A DNA stretch of 64,000 nt, from positions 1-64,000 of the forward strand of contig JANQKT010000021.1 of NCBI GenBank assembly GCA_028280965.1. Reading direction: 5' to 3'. Positions 57,570-64,000 of this stretch are shown piece after piece (position 1 is the stretch's first letter; the number at the start of each line of letters is the position of its first letter). The notes under the pieces are model-generated. The model had not been told where the DNA came from. It was given only the letters and a program-made list of their open reading frames with translations, and ran no database searches. A program made the position numbers and the translations under genes. This stretch comes from Phycisphaeraceae bacterium (lineage in GTDB: Bacteria > Planctomycetota > Phycisphaerae > Phycisphaerales > Phycisphaeraceae).

Positions 57570-58868
57570 ATGCATCGCCTGTTGCTAATGCTGCTGCTCA
57601 CCCTCCCCGCCTGCCAGCGCCCGCCGATGGTGCTGCCGACGATGTTCGAGGCCGGGCGGGTAGACCCGCTGGCGGACGTGCCCGAGGCCGAGCGCACCCA
57701 GACGCTGACACTCTTCTACGCCACTGACCGCCGCTACGACGCGGACGCGACCGACTGGCGTCAGTACGGCCGGCGCCGCAACGGGGACATCGAGGTCGGC
57801 CAGATCACGGTCAAGCTCGCGCCGAAAGACGACTGGTCGGCGATCAGTGCCGCTGCGCGCGGCGAGGATGGCGCGAAACGCTATAGCCCTCGGATGACCG
57901 TGCTCAACCGTATGGGCCGGCTCGACACAGCCAGTGGATTGGCCGCTCCTCCTGCCTCGCCGGATGATGGCGCCAATCAACGGAACACCGTCAAGACGCA
58001 TTTCATATCGAGCCTGAACGCCGCGCTCGAGCGCTCAGCGGGCAAAGAAATCACCGTCTTTATTCACGGCTTCAAGACCGACTTCAAGAACGCCGCGCTC
58101 TCCGCCTCGGAGTACGACCTCTATACCGGCGGGCTTGGGCCGTTTATCCTCTACAGCTGGCCGAGCTACAACAGCCTGTGGGAGTACAGCCACGACCGCG
58201 ACTCGGTCCGCTTCACCACCGCGCACGCCCGGCAATTTGTGGCGCTGCTCGCCGACGAGATCCGGGCCGGCGGTCTCGGTGCGGAGAAGATCAACTTCGT
58301 CGCCCACAGCTCCGGCGCGGAGGTGGTCGGGTCGGTCCTGCGCGAACTCGCTTTGATGTCGGACGAATTGTCGCCCGAGGAACGCCAGCAGCACTGGCGG
58401 ATCGGGTCAGTGCTGCTGATCGCGCCGGACATCAGCACGGACGTCGCCCGCGAACGTGTGCTGAAAGAAGACCTGCGTGGGATGTGCGACGAGATCGTCG
58501 TTTACAGCTCCCGCCGGGATCGGGCGCTGGATTGGGCGGCACGCATGCTGTACCGCACGCCGCGGATCGGGTCGATCCGCGAGCAAGACCTGACAGACGA
58601 CGACCGCTACTGGCTCGGGCAGGCGGGCAATGTCGCGCTGATCGATATCGACAGCCAGCCGAACAAGGACTTCGTCCACCACTCGCACCACCGCTTTTCC
58701 GCCGCGGTCGCGTCGGACATCATCCTCTGCCTGCGCAGCGGCCTGCCCCCGGGCAAACGCGGGCTGGCCCGCGGCGAGGGCAGACTCATCTGGCGGTTTG
58801 CGGATGACTACGCCGACCGCGTGACCGAGGCGGCGGTGCGTGTCTACGGGGAACGCCCGGCGCCATGA
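57570..58868 (+). CDS. DUF900 alpha/beta-hydrolase lipoprotein
   Basis: The 432-residue product starts with a lipoprotein signal (HRLLLMLLLTLPAC) and has the DUF900 pattern: QTLTLFYATDRRYDADATDWRQYG, EVGQITVKLAP, a GKEITVFIHGFKTDFKNAALSASEYDLYTGG core, FILYSWPSYN and KINFVAHSSGAEVVGS. The nucleophile elbow reads A-H-S-S-G rather than GxSxG. Such proteins are predicted esterases or lipases without a known substrate. It overlaps tatD by four bases (ATGA), so the two are coupled. TATACT six bases upstream supports a leaderless start at 57570. Confidence 0.8.
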   Translation: MHRLLLMLLLTLPACQRPPMVLPTMFEAGRVDPLADVPEAERTQTLTLFYATDRRYDADATDWRQYGRRRNGDIEVGQITVKLAPKDDWSAISAAARGEDGAKRYSPRMTVLNRMGRLDTASGLAAPPASPDDGANQRNTVKTHFISSLNAALERSAGKEITVFIHGFKTDFKNAALSASEYDLYTGGLGPFILYSWPSYNSLWEYSHDRDSVRFTTAHARQFVALLADEIRAGGLGAEKINFVAHSSGAEVVGSVLRELALMSDELSPEERQQHWRIGSVLLIAPDISTDVARERVLKEDLRGMCDEIVVYSSRRDRALDWAARMLYRTPRIGSIREQDLTDDDRYWLGQAGNVALIDIDSQPNKDFVHHSHHRFSAAVASDIILCLRSGLPPGKRGLARGEGRLIWRFADDYADRVTEAAVRVYGERPAP

Positions 58869-59752
58869 TCGATACGCACTGCCACCTGACATACGACGGC
58901 CTGCACGAGCGTGTTGACGCCGTGCTCGCCGCCGCCGCTGAGGCCGGCGTGGACCGGATGATCAGTGTGGGCACGACGCCCGCCGACGCGGAGAAGGCGC
59001 GGGCGCTGTCTAAGCGCAAAACAAGTGTGTTCTTCACCGCCGGGCTGCACCCGCACTACGCCGATCGATACACGGACAAGCCGGCGCTGCTCGACGCGCT
59101 GGGCGAGAAGCTGAGCGACCCGAAATGCGTCGCGATCGGGGAGATGGGCCTGGACCGGCACTACCCCGACCCGCCGATAGAGGATCAGCGGCGGGTGTTC
59201 GCGTGGCAGTTAGAGCTCGCAGCTGAGATCGGGGTGGCCGGGGATGAGCGAAGCGAACCCCCGGAACAAGCGGGTGCAGGCAAATCAAAGACAATCCGTT
59301 CCGGGGGGTCGCCAAGCCTCCACCCCGGCCACCCAACCTTCCGGCGGCCGATCATCATCCACAACCGCGAAGCGACGGACGAGACACTTGAGATCCTGCG
59401 CCGCTCCGGCATCGCGCCCGAGCGTTTTGTTTTCCATTGCTTCACCGGCACCGCGGACGAACTGGACGCGATCCTCGGCTTCGGCGCGATGGTCAGCTTC
59501 ACCGGGATCGTCACGTTCGGCAGCGCGAAGAAACTTGCCGCATCGTCCGACGCCGTGCCGCTGAACCGGCTGATGATCGAGACGGATTCGCCATACCTCA
59601 CACCCGAGCCACACCGCAAGGTCCGCCCGAACGAGCCGCGCTACGTCACAGACGTCGCGCGCTTCCTCGCTCAGCGGCGCGGGATGACGCTCGGAGATTT
59701 CACCGCGGCGGTCGATGCGAACGCCGAGCGGTTCTTCGGGCTGCCTTCATAG
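58865..59752 (+). CDS. tatD: TatD-family nuclease with an in-frame palindromic insertion
   Basis: The 295-residue product has the complete metal site of TatD: MIDTHCHLTY, AIGEMGLDRHY, IIIHNREATDETLEIL, FVFHCFTGTA and IETDSPYLTPEPHRKVRPNEP. About 37 residues (124-160, with DERSEPPEQAGAGKSKTIRS) interrupt the barrel between LELAAEIG and RPIIIHNREA, which are contiguous in the family; without them the length (about 258) is normal. The insert is encoded by the palindromic element at 59232-59334 and keeps the frame. Translation starts within the DUF900 stop. Confidence 0.9.
   Translation: MIDTHCHLTYDGLHERVDAVLAAAAEAGVDRMISVGTTPADAEKARALSKRKTSVFFTAGLHPHYADRYTDKPALLDALGEKLSDPKCVAIGEMGLDRHYPDPPIEDQRRVFAWQLELAAEIGVAGDERSEPPEQAGAGKSKTIRSGGSPSLHPGHPTFRRPIIIHNREATDETLEILRRSGIAPERFVFHCFTGTADELDAILGFGAMVSFTGIVTFGSAKKLAASSDAVPLNRLMIETDSPYLTPEPHRKVRPNEPRYVTDVARFLAQRRGMTLGDFTAAVDANAERFFGLPS
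59232..59334. repeat. Palindromic element inserted in frame within tatD
   Basis: The outer arms begin GGGTGGCCGGGG (59232-59243) and end CCCCGGCCACCC (59323-59334); the inner arms GAACCCCCGGAAC and GTTCCGGGGGGTC (59255-59267 and 59298-59310) pair at 12 of 13 positions. A 30-base centre separates the arms. Confidence 0.75.
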
Positions 59753-59760
59753 CCGCGCAT

Positions 59761-60114
59761 CTACCGCCCCGCCGGCCGGTCGACGATGTAGGACTTGTTT
59801 TGTTCGTTCTCCTGGTACACGTGTGAGAACACCTTGCGGTTGGGCACGATCACCGTGCCGTCGCGGTGGATCACGTTGATCTCGCCCTCGGCGTCCACAT
59901 AAACCGCGAAGCCTTTTTCGTGCTCGACCGCGGTGATCTGTTCCTGCGAACCGGCGTTCACGTTCACAAAAACCCGGTCCTCGGCGGGGTCGTCCGGGTC
60001 GGCCTGCGCGAGCGTGTACCCCGCGACGCCGAGCACACCGAACACGAGGTAGCCCAACAGCAGCAGGCGGTTGGTCTGGCGCAGACGGCCGACGGCGGTC
60101 GTTTGATCTTCCAT
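59761..60114 (-). CDS. Small single-helix membrane protein, paralogue A
   Basis: The 117-residue product has an N-terminal polar segment (EDQTTAVGRLRQTNR), one helix (LLLLGYLVFGVLGVAGYTLA), and an outer domain with ITAVEHEKGFAVYVDAEGEINVIHRDGTVIVPNRKV. The same architecture is found in the next gene upstream (60234-60524): a short coiled N-terminus, one helix and a GFAV...DGTVI motif. AGGA is eight bases before the ATG. Function unknown. Confidence 0.65.
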   Translation of the reverse strand: MEDQTTAVGRLRQTNRLLLLGYLVFGVLGVAGYTLAQADPDDPAEDRVFVNVNAGSQEQITAVEHEKGFAVYVDAEGEINVIHRDGTVIVPNRKVFSHVYQENEQNKSYIVDRPAGR

Positions 60115-60233
60115 CTTGTTGTCCTTTGTTTTTCAGAGATTGGTGGTAATCGGATTAAGTAGATGTACGCGAGCCATTCAACGAGAGGGCGAGGCTCCTG
60201 CCCTCCCAGCCAAAACGCTCACGAAACACGCGT

Positions 60234-60524
60234 TCAGAAGCTGATGCTCAGCGGCTGGTTCTGCGTGCGGATGACGGTGCCGTCCTCCTTGACGATGACC
60301 AGGTTGCCGTCCGGCCGGGCGAACACCGCGAAGCCGGTCGAGTCGTGGACAGACACCGCGGCCTCGACCGCGCCGGTCCCGCCGTCGTGCTGGCCGTCGC
60401 CCAGCCCGTCCTGCATCGCCATGCCCGCACCAAGCAGGAAGAGCGACGCCGCGGCGCCGCACGCCCACTTCCACCTGCGGTTGACCTTCTCGAGTTGCGT
60501 GATCCGTTCCTGTTCGTTCGACAT
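60234..60524 (-). CDS. Small single-helix membrane protein, paralogue B
   Basis: The 96-residue product has NEQERITQLEKVNRRWKW, a helix (ACGAAASLFLLGAGMAMQ), and VSVHDSTGFAVFARPDGNLVIVKEDGTVIRTQNQP. It is a tandem paralogue of the gene at 59761-60114. AGGAG seven bases before ATG 60524 decides the start; a longer frame up to 60668 is not supported. Function unknown; the outer domain could be a small strand-rich fold. Confidence 0.65.
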   Translation of the reverse strand: MSNEQERITQLEKVNRRWKWACGAAASLFLLGAGMAMQDGLGDGQHDGGTGAVEAAVSVHDSTGFAVFARPDGNLVIVKEDGTVIRTQNQPLSISF

Positions 60525-60700
60525 GCGCTTGCTCCTGTCGGGTCGGGTGATCGGCAAATCGCCATATAAGACGTACACGTAGGAATGCACAATAGCAACC
60601 CTGCGGGCAATTACCAAAGGCTTTGCGCGCAAGAAGATGACCCGACCGATCCGACGGGGCCTCCGCATGATCTATTGGTATTACAAGGCGCGGCCGCCCG

Positions 60701-61114
60701 TCACGCCGCCCGCCGCAGCGTCAGGCCCTGGGCACGCGCCCGCGCGTCGATGTACTCGGCCAGGCGCTGGCGGTCCATGGGCGATTGGAACGACACGAAC
60801 GAGACGCCGAGGATCACCGGCCCGCGCTCGTCCGCCTCGCTGTGGATGCGTGCGACCCGGCCGATGGCGCGGAAGGTCGTGTGCCCGCTGCCGGGGAGCA
60901 TGCCGCGGAGCTCGAGCTCGGTGCCGGGCTCGATGGGCATGTCCAGCTCGATACGCAGCCCGCCTACGGAGATGTCGTAGATGTGCCCGGTCCAGGTGTA
61001 CTTGTTGGAGCCGACAACACGCGCACGGACCAGGGTGTACATCGCCGGGACCTTGATGCGGGGGTGCTCTCGCTGGTCGCGGCTGGGTACAACACTGGCT
61101 GTGGCGGGGGTCAT
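60701..61114 (-). CDS. PilZ-domain protein
   Basis: The 137-residue product is a single PilZ domain: DQREHPRIKVP (RxxxR-like motif) near the start and YDISVGGLRIELDMPIEPGTELEL (D/NxSxxG motif), the two cyclic-di-GMP contacts. The first motif here reads RDQREHPR, so the Arg spacing is slightly unclear. AGGAG lies seven bases before the ATG. It may transmit c-di-GMP signals to envelope functions; divergent from the UDP-sugar dehydratase gene. Confidence 0.85.
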   Translation of the reverse strand: MTPATASVVPSRDQREHPRIKVPAMYTLVRARVVGSNKYTWTGHIYDISVGGLRIELDMPIEPGTELELRGMLPGSGHTTFRAIGRVARIHSEADERGPVILGVSFVSFQSPMDRQRLAEYIDARARAQGLTLRRAA

Positions 61115-61243
61115 GATTCGCTCCTGGTCTTGGCGTGAGGCTGAAAGATGAGTCGTCGGCGGGCGACGCTTGTTACATCGACCCGGCCCGGCGTCTGCTT
61201 AATCGCTGCGCATCCAAGGCCCGGAAACTCGGCGTTTGCAGCC

Positions 61244-61249
61244 GATAAT
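61244..61249 (+). promoter_or_regulatory. -10-like element before the UDP-sugar dehydratase gene
   Basis: GATAAT (five of six to consensus) ends six bases before the ATG at 61256, matching the other predicted leaderless starts. Confidence 0.45.
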
Positions 61250-61255
61250 GGGCCG

Positions 61256-62896
61256 ATGCCGATAGAACCAGCAATGCCAAAACTCGCCGAACAAGCCGCG
61301 ATAACTGCGCTCGACACGCCCAACGACCGGCCGACAACGATCGTTGTCGGTACGGCGCTGAGCGCCGCTCAGCTTGCGCACACGCTCGCGGTTGCCCTGC
61401 CGACGCCGGAGCTGGTCGGCTGCGTGCTGCCCGCGGTTGCAGTGGAACACGCAGGCGACGCCGACGCACCGCCCTGCCCGACGCTCGGCCCGATGGACCT
61501 GCTCGCCGAGCTGATCGAGCACCACCGCCCTCAGCTCGTGCTCGTCTCGCTGCCGCTGGCCATGCGCGAGGCGATCGGCAAAGCCGCCGCGACGCTGGGC
61601 CGGCTGGGCGTGACCTGGCGCTTCATGCCGACCCTCGACGACCAGCTCGCCGGGCGGACCACCAGCAAGATCACCGGCGGGCTGCCGACCTCCGCCGCGA
61701 ACGCCGCCGGGCTCAGCGCCCCGTCCTTCGTCACCGGGCCCATCGACCCGACGCGCCTGATCGACCGCAGCCCGCGGCCGCTGGACGGGCGGGCCCTTGC
61801 CGACTGGATCGGCGGGCGCCGCGTGCTCATCACCGGGGCCGGCGGGTCGATCGGCTCGGAGCTCGCGCGTGTCGTCGCCCGCTTCGCCCCCGGCCGCCTG
61901 ACACTCGTTGAGCGGTCCGAGAACGCGCTCTTCGAGATCGACCGCGAGCTGGCCCGCACGCACGCCACGCTCGAGCGCGACGCCGTCCTGCACGACGTCA
62001 CCCAGCGCGAACGGACGTTCGACCTACTCCAGCACTACCGGCCGGATGTCGTCCTCCACGCCGCGGCCCACAAGCACGTGCCGATGATGGAGGACCACCC
62101 CGCCCAGGCGATCGAGAACAACTTCTACGGCACGCGCGCGGTCGCCGACGCCGCGGCCGATGTCGGGGCCGAGCGGTTCGTGATGATCTCGACCGACAAG
62201 GCCGTCAACCCCTCGTCGGTCATGGGCGCCAGCAAGCGGCTCGCCGAGCTGTACGTCCAGTACCTCAATACAACGAGCGGCACCAGCTGCTGCATGGTCC
62301 GCTTCGGCAACGTGCTCGGCTCGGCTTCCAGCGTCCTGACCATCTGGACCAAACAGCTCGAGCACGGCGGGCCCATCACCGTCACCGACCCGGACATGAC
62401 CCGCTACTTCATGACGATCCCGGAAGCCGCCGGGCTCGTCCTGCAAGCAGGGATGTTCAGCGGAACCCTGGGCGCCACAACCGCACAGGCGGGGCAGGCT
62501 TCCAGCCTGTCATCACGCGGCGGCGAAGTCTTCCTTCTGGACATGGGCGAGCCGATCCGCATCCTCGACCTCGCCCGCCGATTCGTCCGCCTGCAGGGCT
62601 TCGAGCCGGACGTCGATGTCGAGATCCAGATCACCGGCACCCGCCCGGGCGAGAAGCTCTTTGAAGAGCTCGCCTACACCGGTGAGGACATGCTCACGAC
62701 CCCGCACGACTCGATCCGCGTCTGGAAGACCAACCCGCCCAGCCCCGCACGCATGCACTCGATCATCGAGACCTTCGACCGCCTGCGCAACAAGACCGCC
62801 GACCCGGACCGCAACTGGCGTGACGCCTCGGCCGAGGCCATCATCACCGCCCTGCGCATCGCGGTGCCGGAGATGGTGCACGCCGCGGCGGGTTGA
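61256..62896 (+). CDS. FlaA1/CapD-type UDP-GlcNAc 4,6-dehydratase (soluble form)
   Basis: The 546-residue product has an N-terminal Rossmann-like domain (about 1-150) and then an SDR domain with GRRVLITGAGGSIGSELARVVARF, LHAAAHKHVPMMEDHPAQAIENNFYGT, FVMISTDKAVNPSSVMGASKRLAEL (Met-Gly-x-x-Lys version of YxxxK), VRFGNVLGSASSV and TRPGEKLFEELAY. This is the family of polysaccharide dehydratases, but the usual N-terminal membrane helices are absent. Between LQAGMFSG and GGEVFLLDMGEP, about 15-20 extra residues (with AQAGQASSLSS) come from a GACAGGC-type repeat. ATG 61256 is supported by GATAAT. Confidence 0.88.
   Translation: MPIEPAMPKLAEQAAITALDTPNDRPTTIVVGTALSAAQLAHTLAVALPTPELVGCVLPAVAVEHAGDADAPPCPTLGPMDLLAELIEHHRPQLVLVSLPLAMREAIGKAAATLGRLGVTWRFMPTLDDQLAGRTTSKITGGLPTSAANAAGLSAPSFVTGPIDPTRLIDRSPRPLDGRALADWIGGRRVLITGAGGSIGSELARVVARFAPGRLTLVERSENALFEIDRELARTHATLERDAVLHDVTQRERTFDLLQHYRPDVVLHAAAHKHVPMMEDHPAQAIENNFYGTRAVADAAADVGAERFVMISTDKAVNPSSVMGASKRLAELYVQYLNTTSGTSCCMVRFGNVLGSASSVLTIWTKQLEHGGPITVTDPDMTRYFMTIPEAAGLVLQAGMFSGTLGATTAQAGQASSLSSRGGEVFLLDMGEPIRILDLARRFVRLQGFEPDVDVEIQITGTRPGEKLFEELAYTGEDMLTTPHDSIRVWKTNPPSPARMHSIIETFDRLRNKTADPDRNWRDASAEAIITALRIAVPEMVHAAAG
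62485..62511. repeat. GACAGGC-family repeat within the dehydratase gene
   Basis: ACAGGCGGGGCAGGCTTCCA and GCCTGTC contain the hairpin CAGGCT-tcc-AGCCTG (62495-62509). It is read in frame as AQAGQASSLSS. Confidence 0.6.
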
Positions 62897-62976
62897 GACC
62901 TGCATCGCGCACAAAACCGCGGCCGGGGATGACTCCCAGACCGCGGCTTGCTATAGGTCCTGATCGATCTAGAAGA

Positions 62977-63927
62977 CTAGGCCCGTCGGCGGCGAGCCAT
63001 CAGCCCAAGCCCGGCCAAACCGAGCAGCGTGAGGCTGGTTGGTTCGGGGACCGCCGCATTATCGATGACGACATCATCGAAGTAGAACCCGTTGCCACCG
63101 TTCCCCAGCTCAGCCGTCCCCCTCGCAGCGAAGATCAGCGAATCGACCGCTTGCCGCTGGGGTTGGTCCATGGGATCCAGGTTGGCCGGGTTGGAACCGG
63201 TGTAGAAGGATTCCCAACTCGTGCCGGTCGCAACTAGGCTGCCGTTGACGAGCACGCTGACAATATCGTTCCCAGTGGTATCGCCGTTCAGCCCATCGAC
63301 GAACTCGATGAAGATGTCGATGGTGTGCCAGCTGCCGTAAGAAAGATCGCTTGCGATCTCGGGGAAGTTCGCGGTCGTCCCGAAAGGGTCAGATTCAACG
63401 CCGGTCTCATAGAAGAAGACGTCGATACCGCTGGCCCCGTCATCAGCGATCCGGACAAAGCTGTTGCGGAACGTGGACTGCTTCGCGGAGGGGGATACAT
63501 CAATCTGCAGCCCAGACTGCGCCGAGCCCGTCGCCGATTTAAACCGGAAACTGCCGTGGAACAAATTGGATCCGACCGGCGTGCCCGGGTTCGGCGGGGA
63601 GAGGGGCGAGGTGTGGTCGCCGCCTCGGTCGTTCCACAACGCGCTGTCCGTTTCGCCGGCCGGCGTAGTCGTCTGCGAGTAGGACTGGTTGCTGAACCCG
63701 CCTGATGTGAACGCATTCGACAAGCGCCATACCTTGTTGCCGGCGTCGTCAACAACCGATTCGTCGAACAATTCGCCACTATTGCCGAACTCGTCCTCGA
63801 CGGTCCAGCCCCCCTGGCCGTTGACGCTGATTCCTGGGGTGAAAGACTCGAAGTCTTCCGCCTGAGAAGCGTTCCCTGCGACGAGCAGCAATGCCGCCGC
63901 ACTGATCCGTAGGTTCATGGTCTTCAT
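62977..63927 (-). CDS. PEP-CTERM surface protein
   Basis: The 316-residue product has a signal peptide (LRISAAALLLVAGNASQA), a beta-rich body (SFRFKSATGSAQSGLQIDVS, YGSWHTIDIFIEFVDG, GNGFYFDDVVIDN, resembling a carbohydrate-binding or lectin-like sandwich) and the C-terminal sorting signal VPEPTSLTLLGLAGLGLMARRRRA (PEP motif, helix, basic tail). Such proteins are sorted by exosortase to the cell surface. GGAG lies eight bases before the ATG. No exosortase gene is in the window. The body's function is unknown. Confidence 0.85.
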   Translation of the reverse strand: MKTMNLRISAAALLLVAGNASQAEDFESFTPGISVNGQGGWTVEDEFGNSGELFDESVVDDAGNKVWRLSNAFTSGGFSNQSYSQTTTPAGETDSALWNDRGGDHTSPLSPPNPGTPVGSNLFHGSFRFKSATGSAQSGLQIDVSPSAKQSTFRNSFVRIADDGASGIDVFFYETGVESDPFGTTANFPEIASDLSYGSWHTIDIFIEFVDGLNGDTTGNDIVSVLVNGSLVATGTSWESFYTGSNPANLDPMDQPQRQAVDSLIFAARGTAELGNGGNGFYFDDVVIDNAAVPEPTSLTLLGLAGLGLMARRRRA

Positions 63928-64000
63928 CGTCAGACTCCATCAATGTATTGATCGGGGCAATAGGGTCAGTTACATCGCACGCCGTCGCCGTACCACGGCC

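Noticed and set aside
1-64000. tRNA or rRNA genes
   Set aside because: No cloverleaf with a T-loop GTTCRA motif in the proper setting, nor any rRNA core sequence, was noticed. A covariance-model search was not possible here.

Overview
The window looks like a chromosomal segment of a planctomycete, most likely class Phycisphaerae. This rests on high GC, a PEP-CTERM surface protein, a Hanks-type kinase with a C-terminal membrane anchor, many TolC/HlyD, GH and five-bladed-propeller secreted proteins, dispersed palindromic repeats of a kind common in this phylum, and mixed Shine-Dalgarno and apparently leaderless gene starts. No rRNA, tRNA, CRISPR array, prophage or transposase gene was recognised. 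Layout: 1-1.75 kb is the start of the S10 ribosomal operon (rpsJ-rplC-rplD, minus strand, rplD cut by the window edge) with a good promoter. 1.9-8 kb (minus) holds a secreted propeller protein, a bifunctional nuclease, rsmB, a PAS-GAF-receiver regulator and a polyprenyl diphosphate synthase. 8.3-12.75 kb (plus) holds a serine/threonine kinase, transaldolase, a PQQ-type propeller lipoprotein and a stand-alone IMP cyclohydrolase domain of PurH. 12.8-19.1 kb (minus) holds a probable operon of a membrane protein, an iron/B12-type binding protein, its FecCD permease and pyrF, then a low-molecular-weight phosphatase and small unknowns. 19.6-25 kb holds argF, argB and an HlyD/TolC pair. 25.2-29.7 kb holds a GH35 beta-galactosidase, a GroES-like chaperonin and aroA.

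The centrepiece is 29.8-36 kb: an ebo-type cluster (eboD, a small unknown gene, eboB, eboE, eboC, eboF), the metabolite-traffic cluster known from cyanobacteria, eustigmatophyte endosymbionts and scattered other bacteria. No typical EboA is visible; a 103-residue unknown protein occupies the position between eboD and eboB. Because eboD follows aroA it could easily be mistaken for shikimate aroB. 36-64 kb continues with an MBL-fold hydrolase, nuoG, a GH15 enzyme, the membrane arm nuoJKLMN of complex I, trpA, the LptF/LptG pair, RNase PH, a DUF900 lipoprotein-hydrolase coupled to TatD, two paralogous small membrane proteins, a PilZ protein, a UDP-sugar dehydratase and a PEP-CTERM protein.

Two genome-level patterns stand out. 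First, at least nine genes carry a -10-like hexamer (TANNNT or close) exactly six bases before the start codon, which predicts leaderless mRNAs. Second, several families of palindromic repeats are present, and some have entered coding sequence in frame: a ~37-residue insert in TatD, a shorter insert in the UDP-sugar dehydratase, and the C-terminal tail of NuoM.
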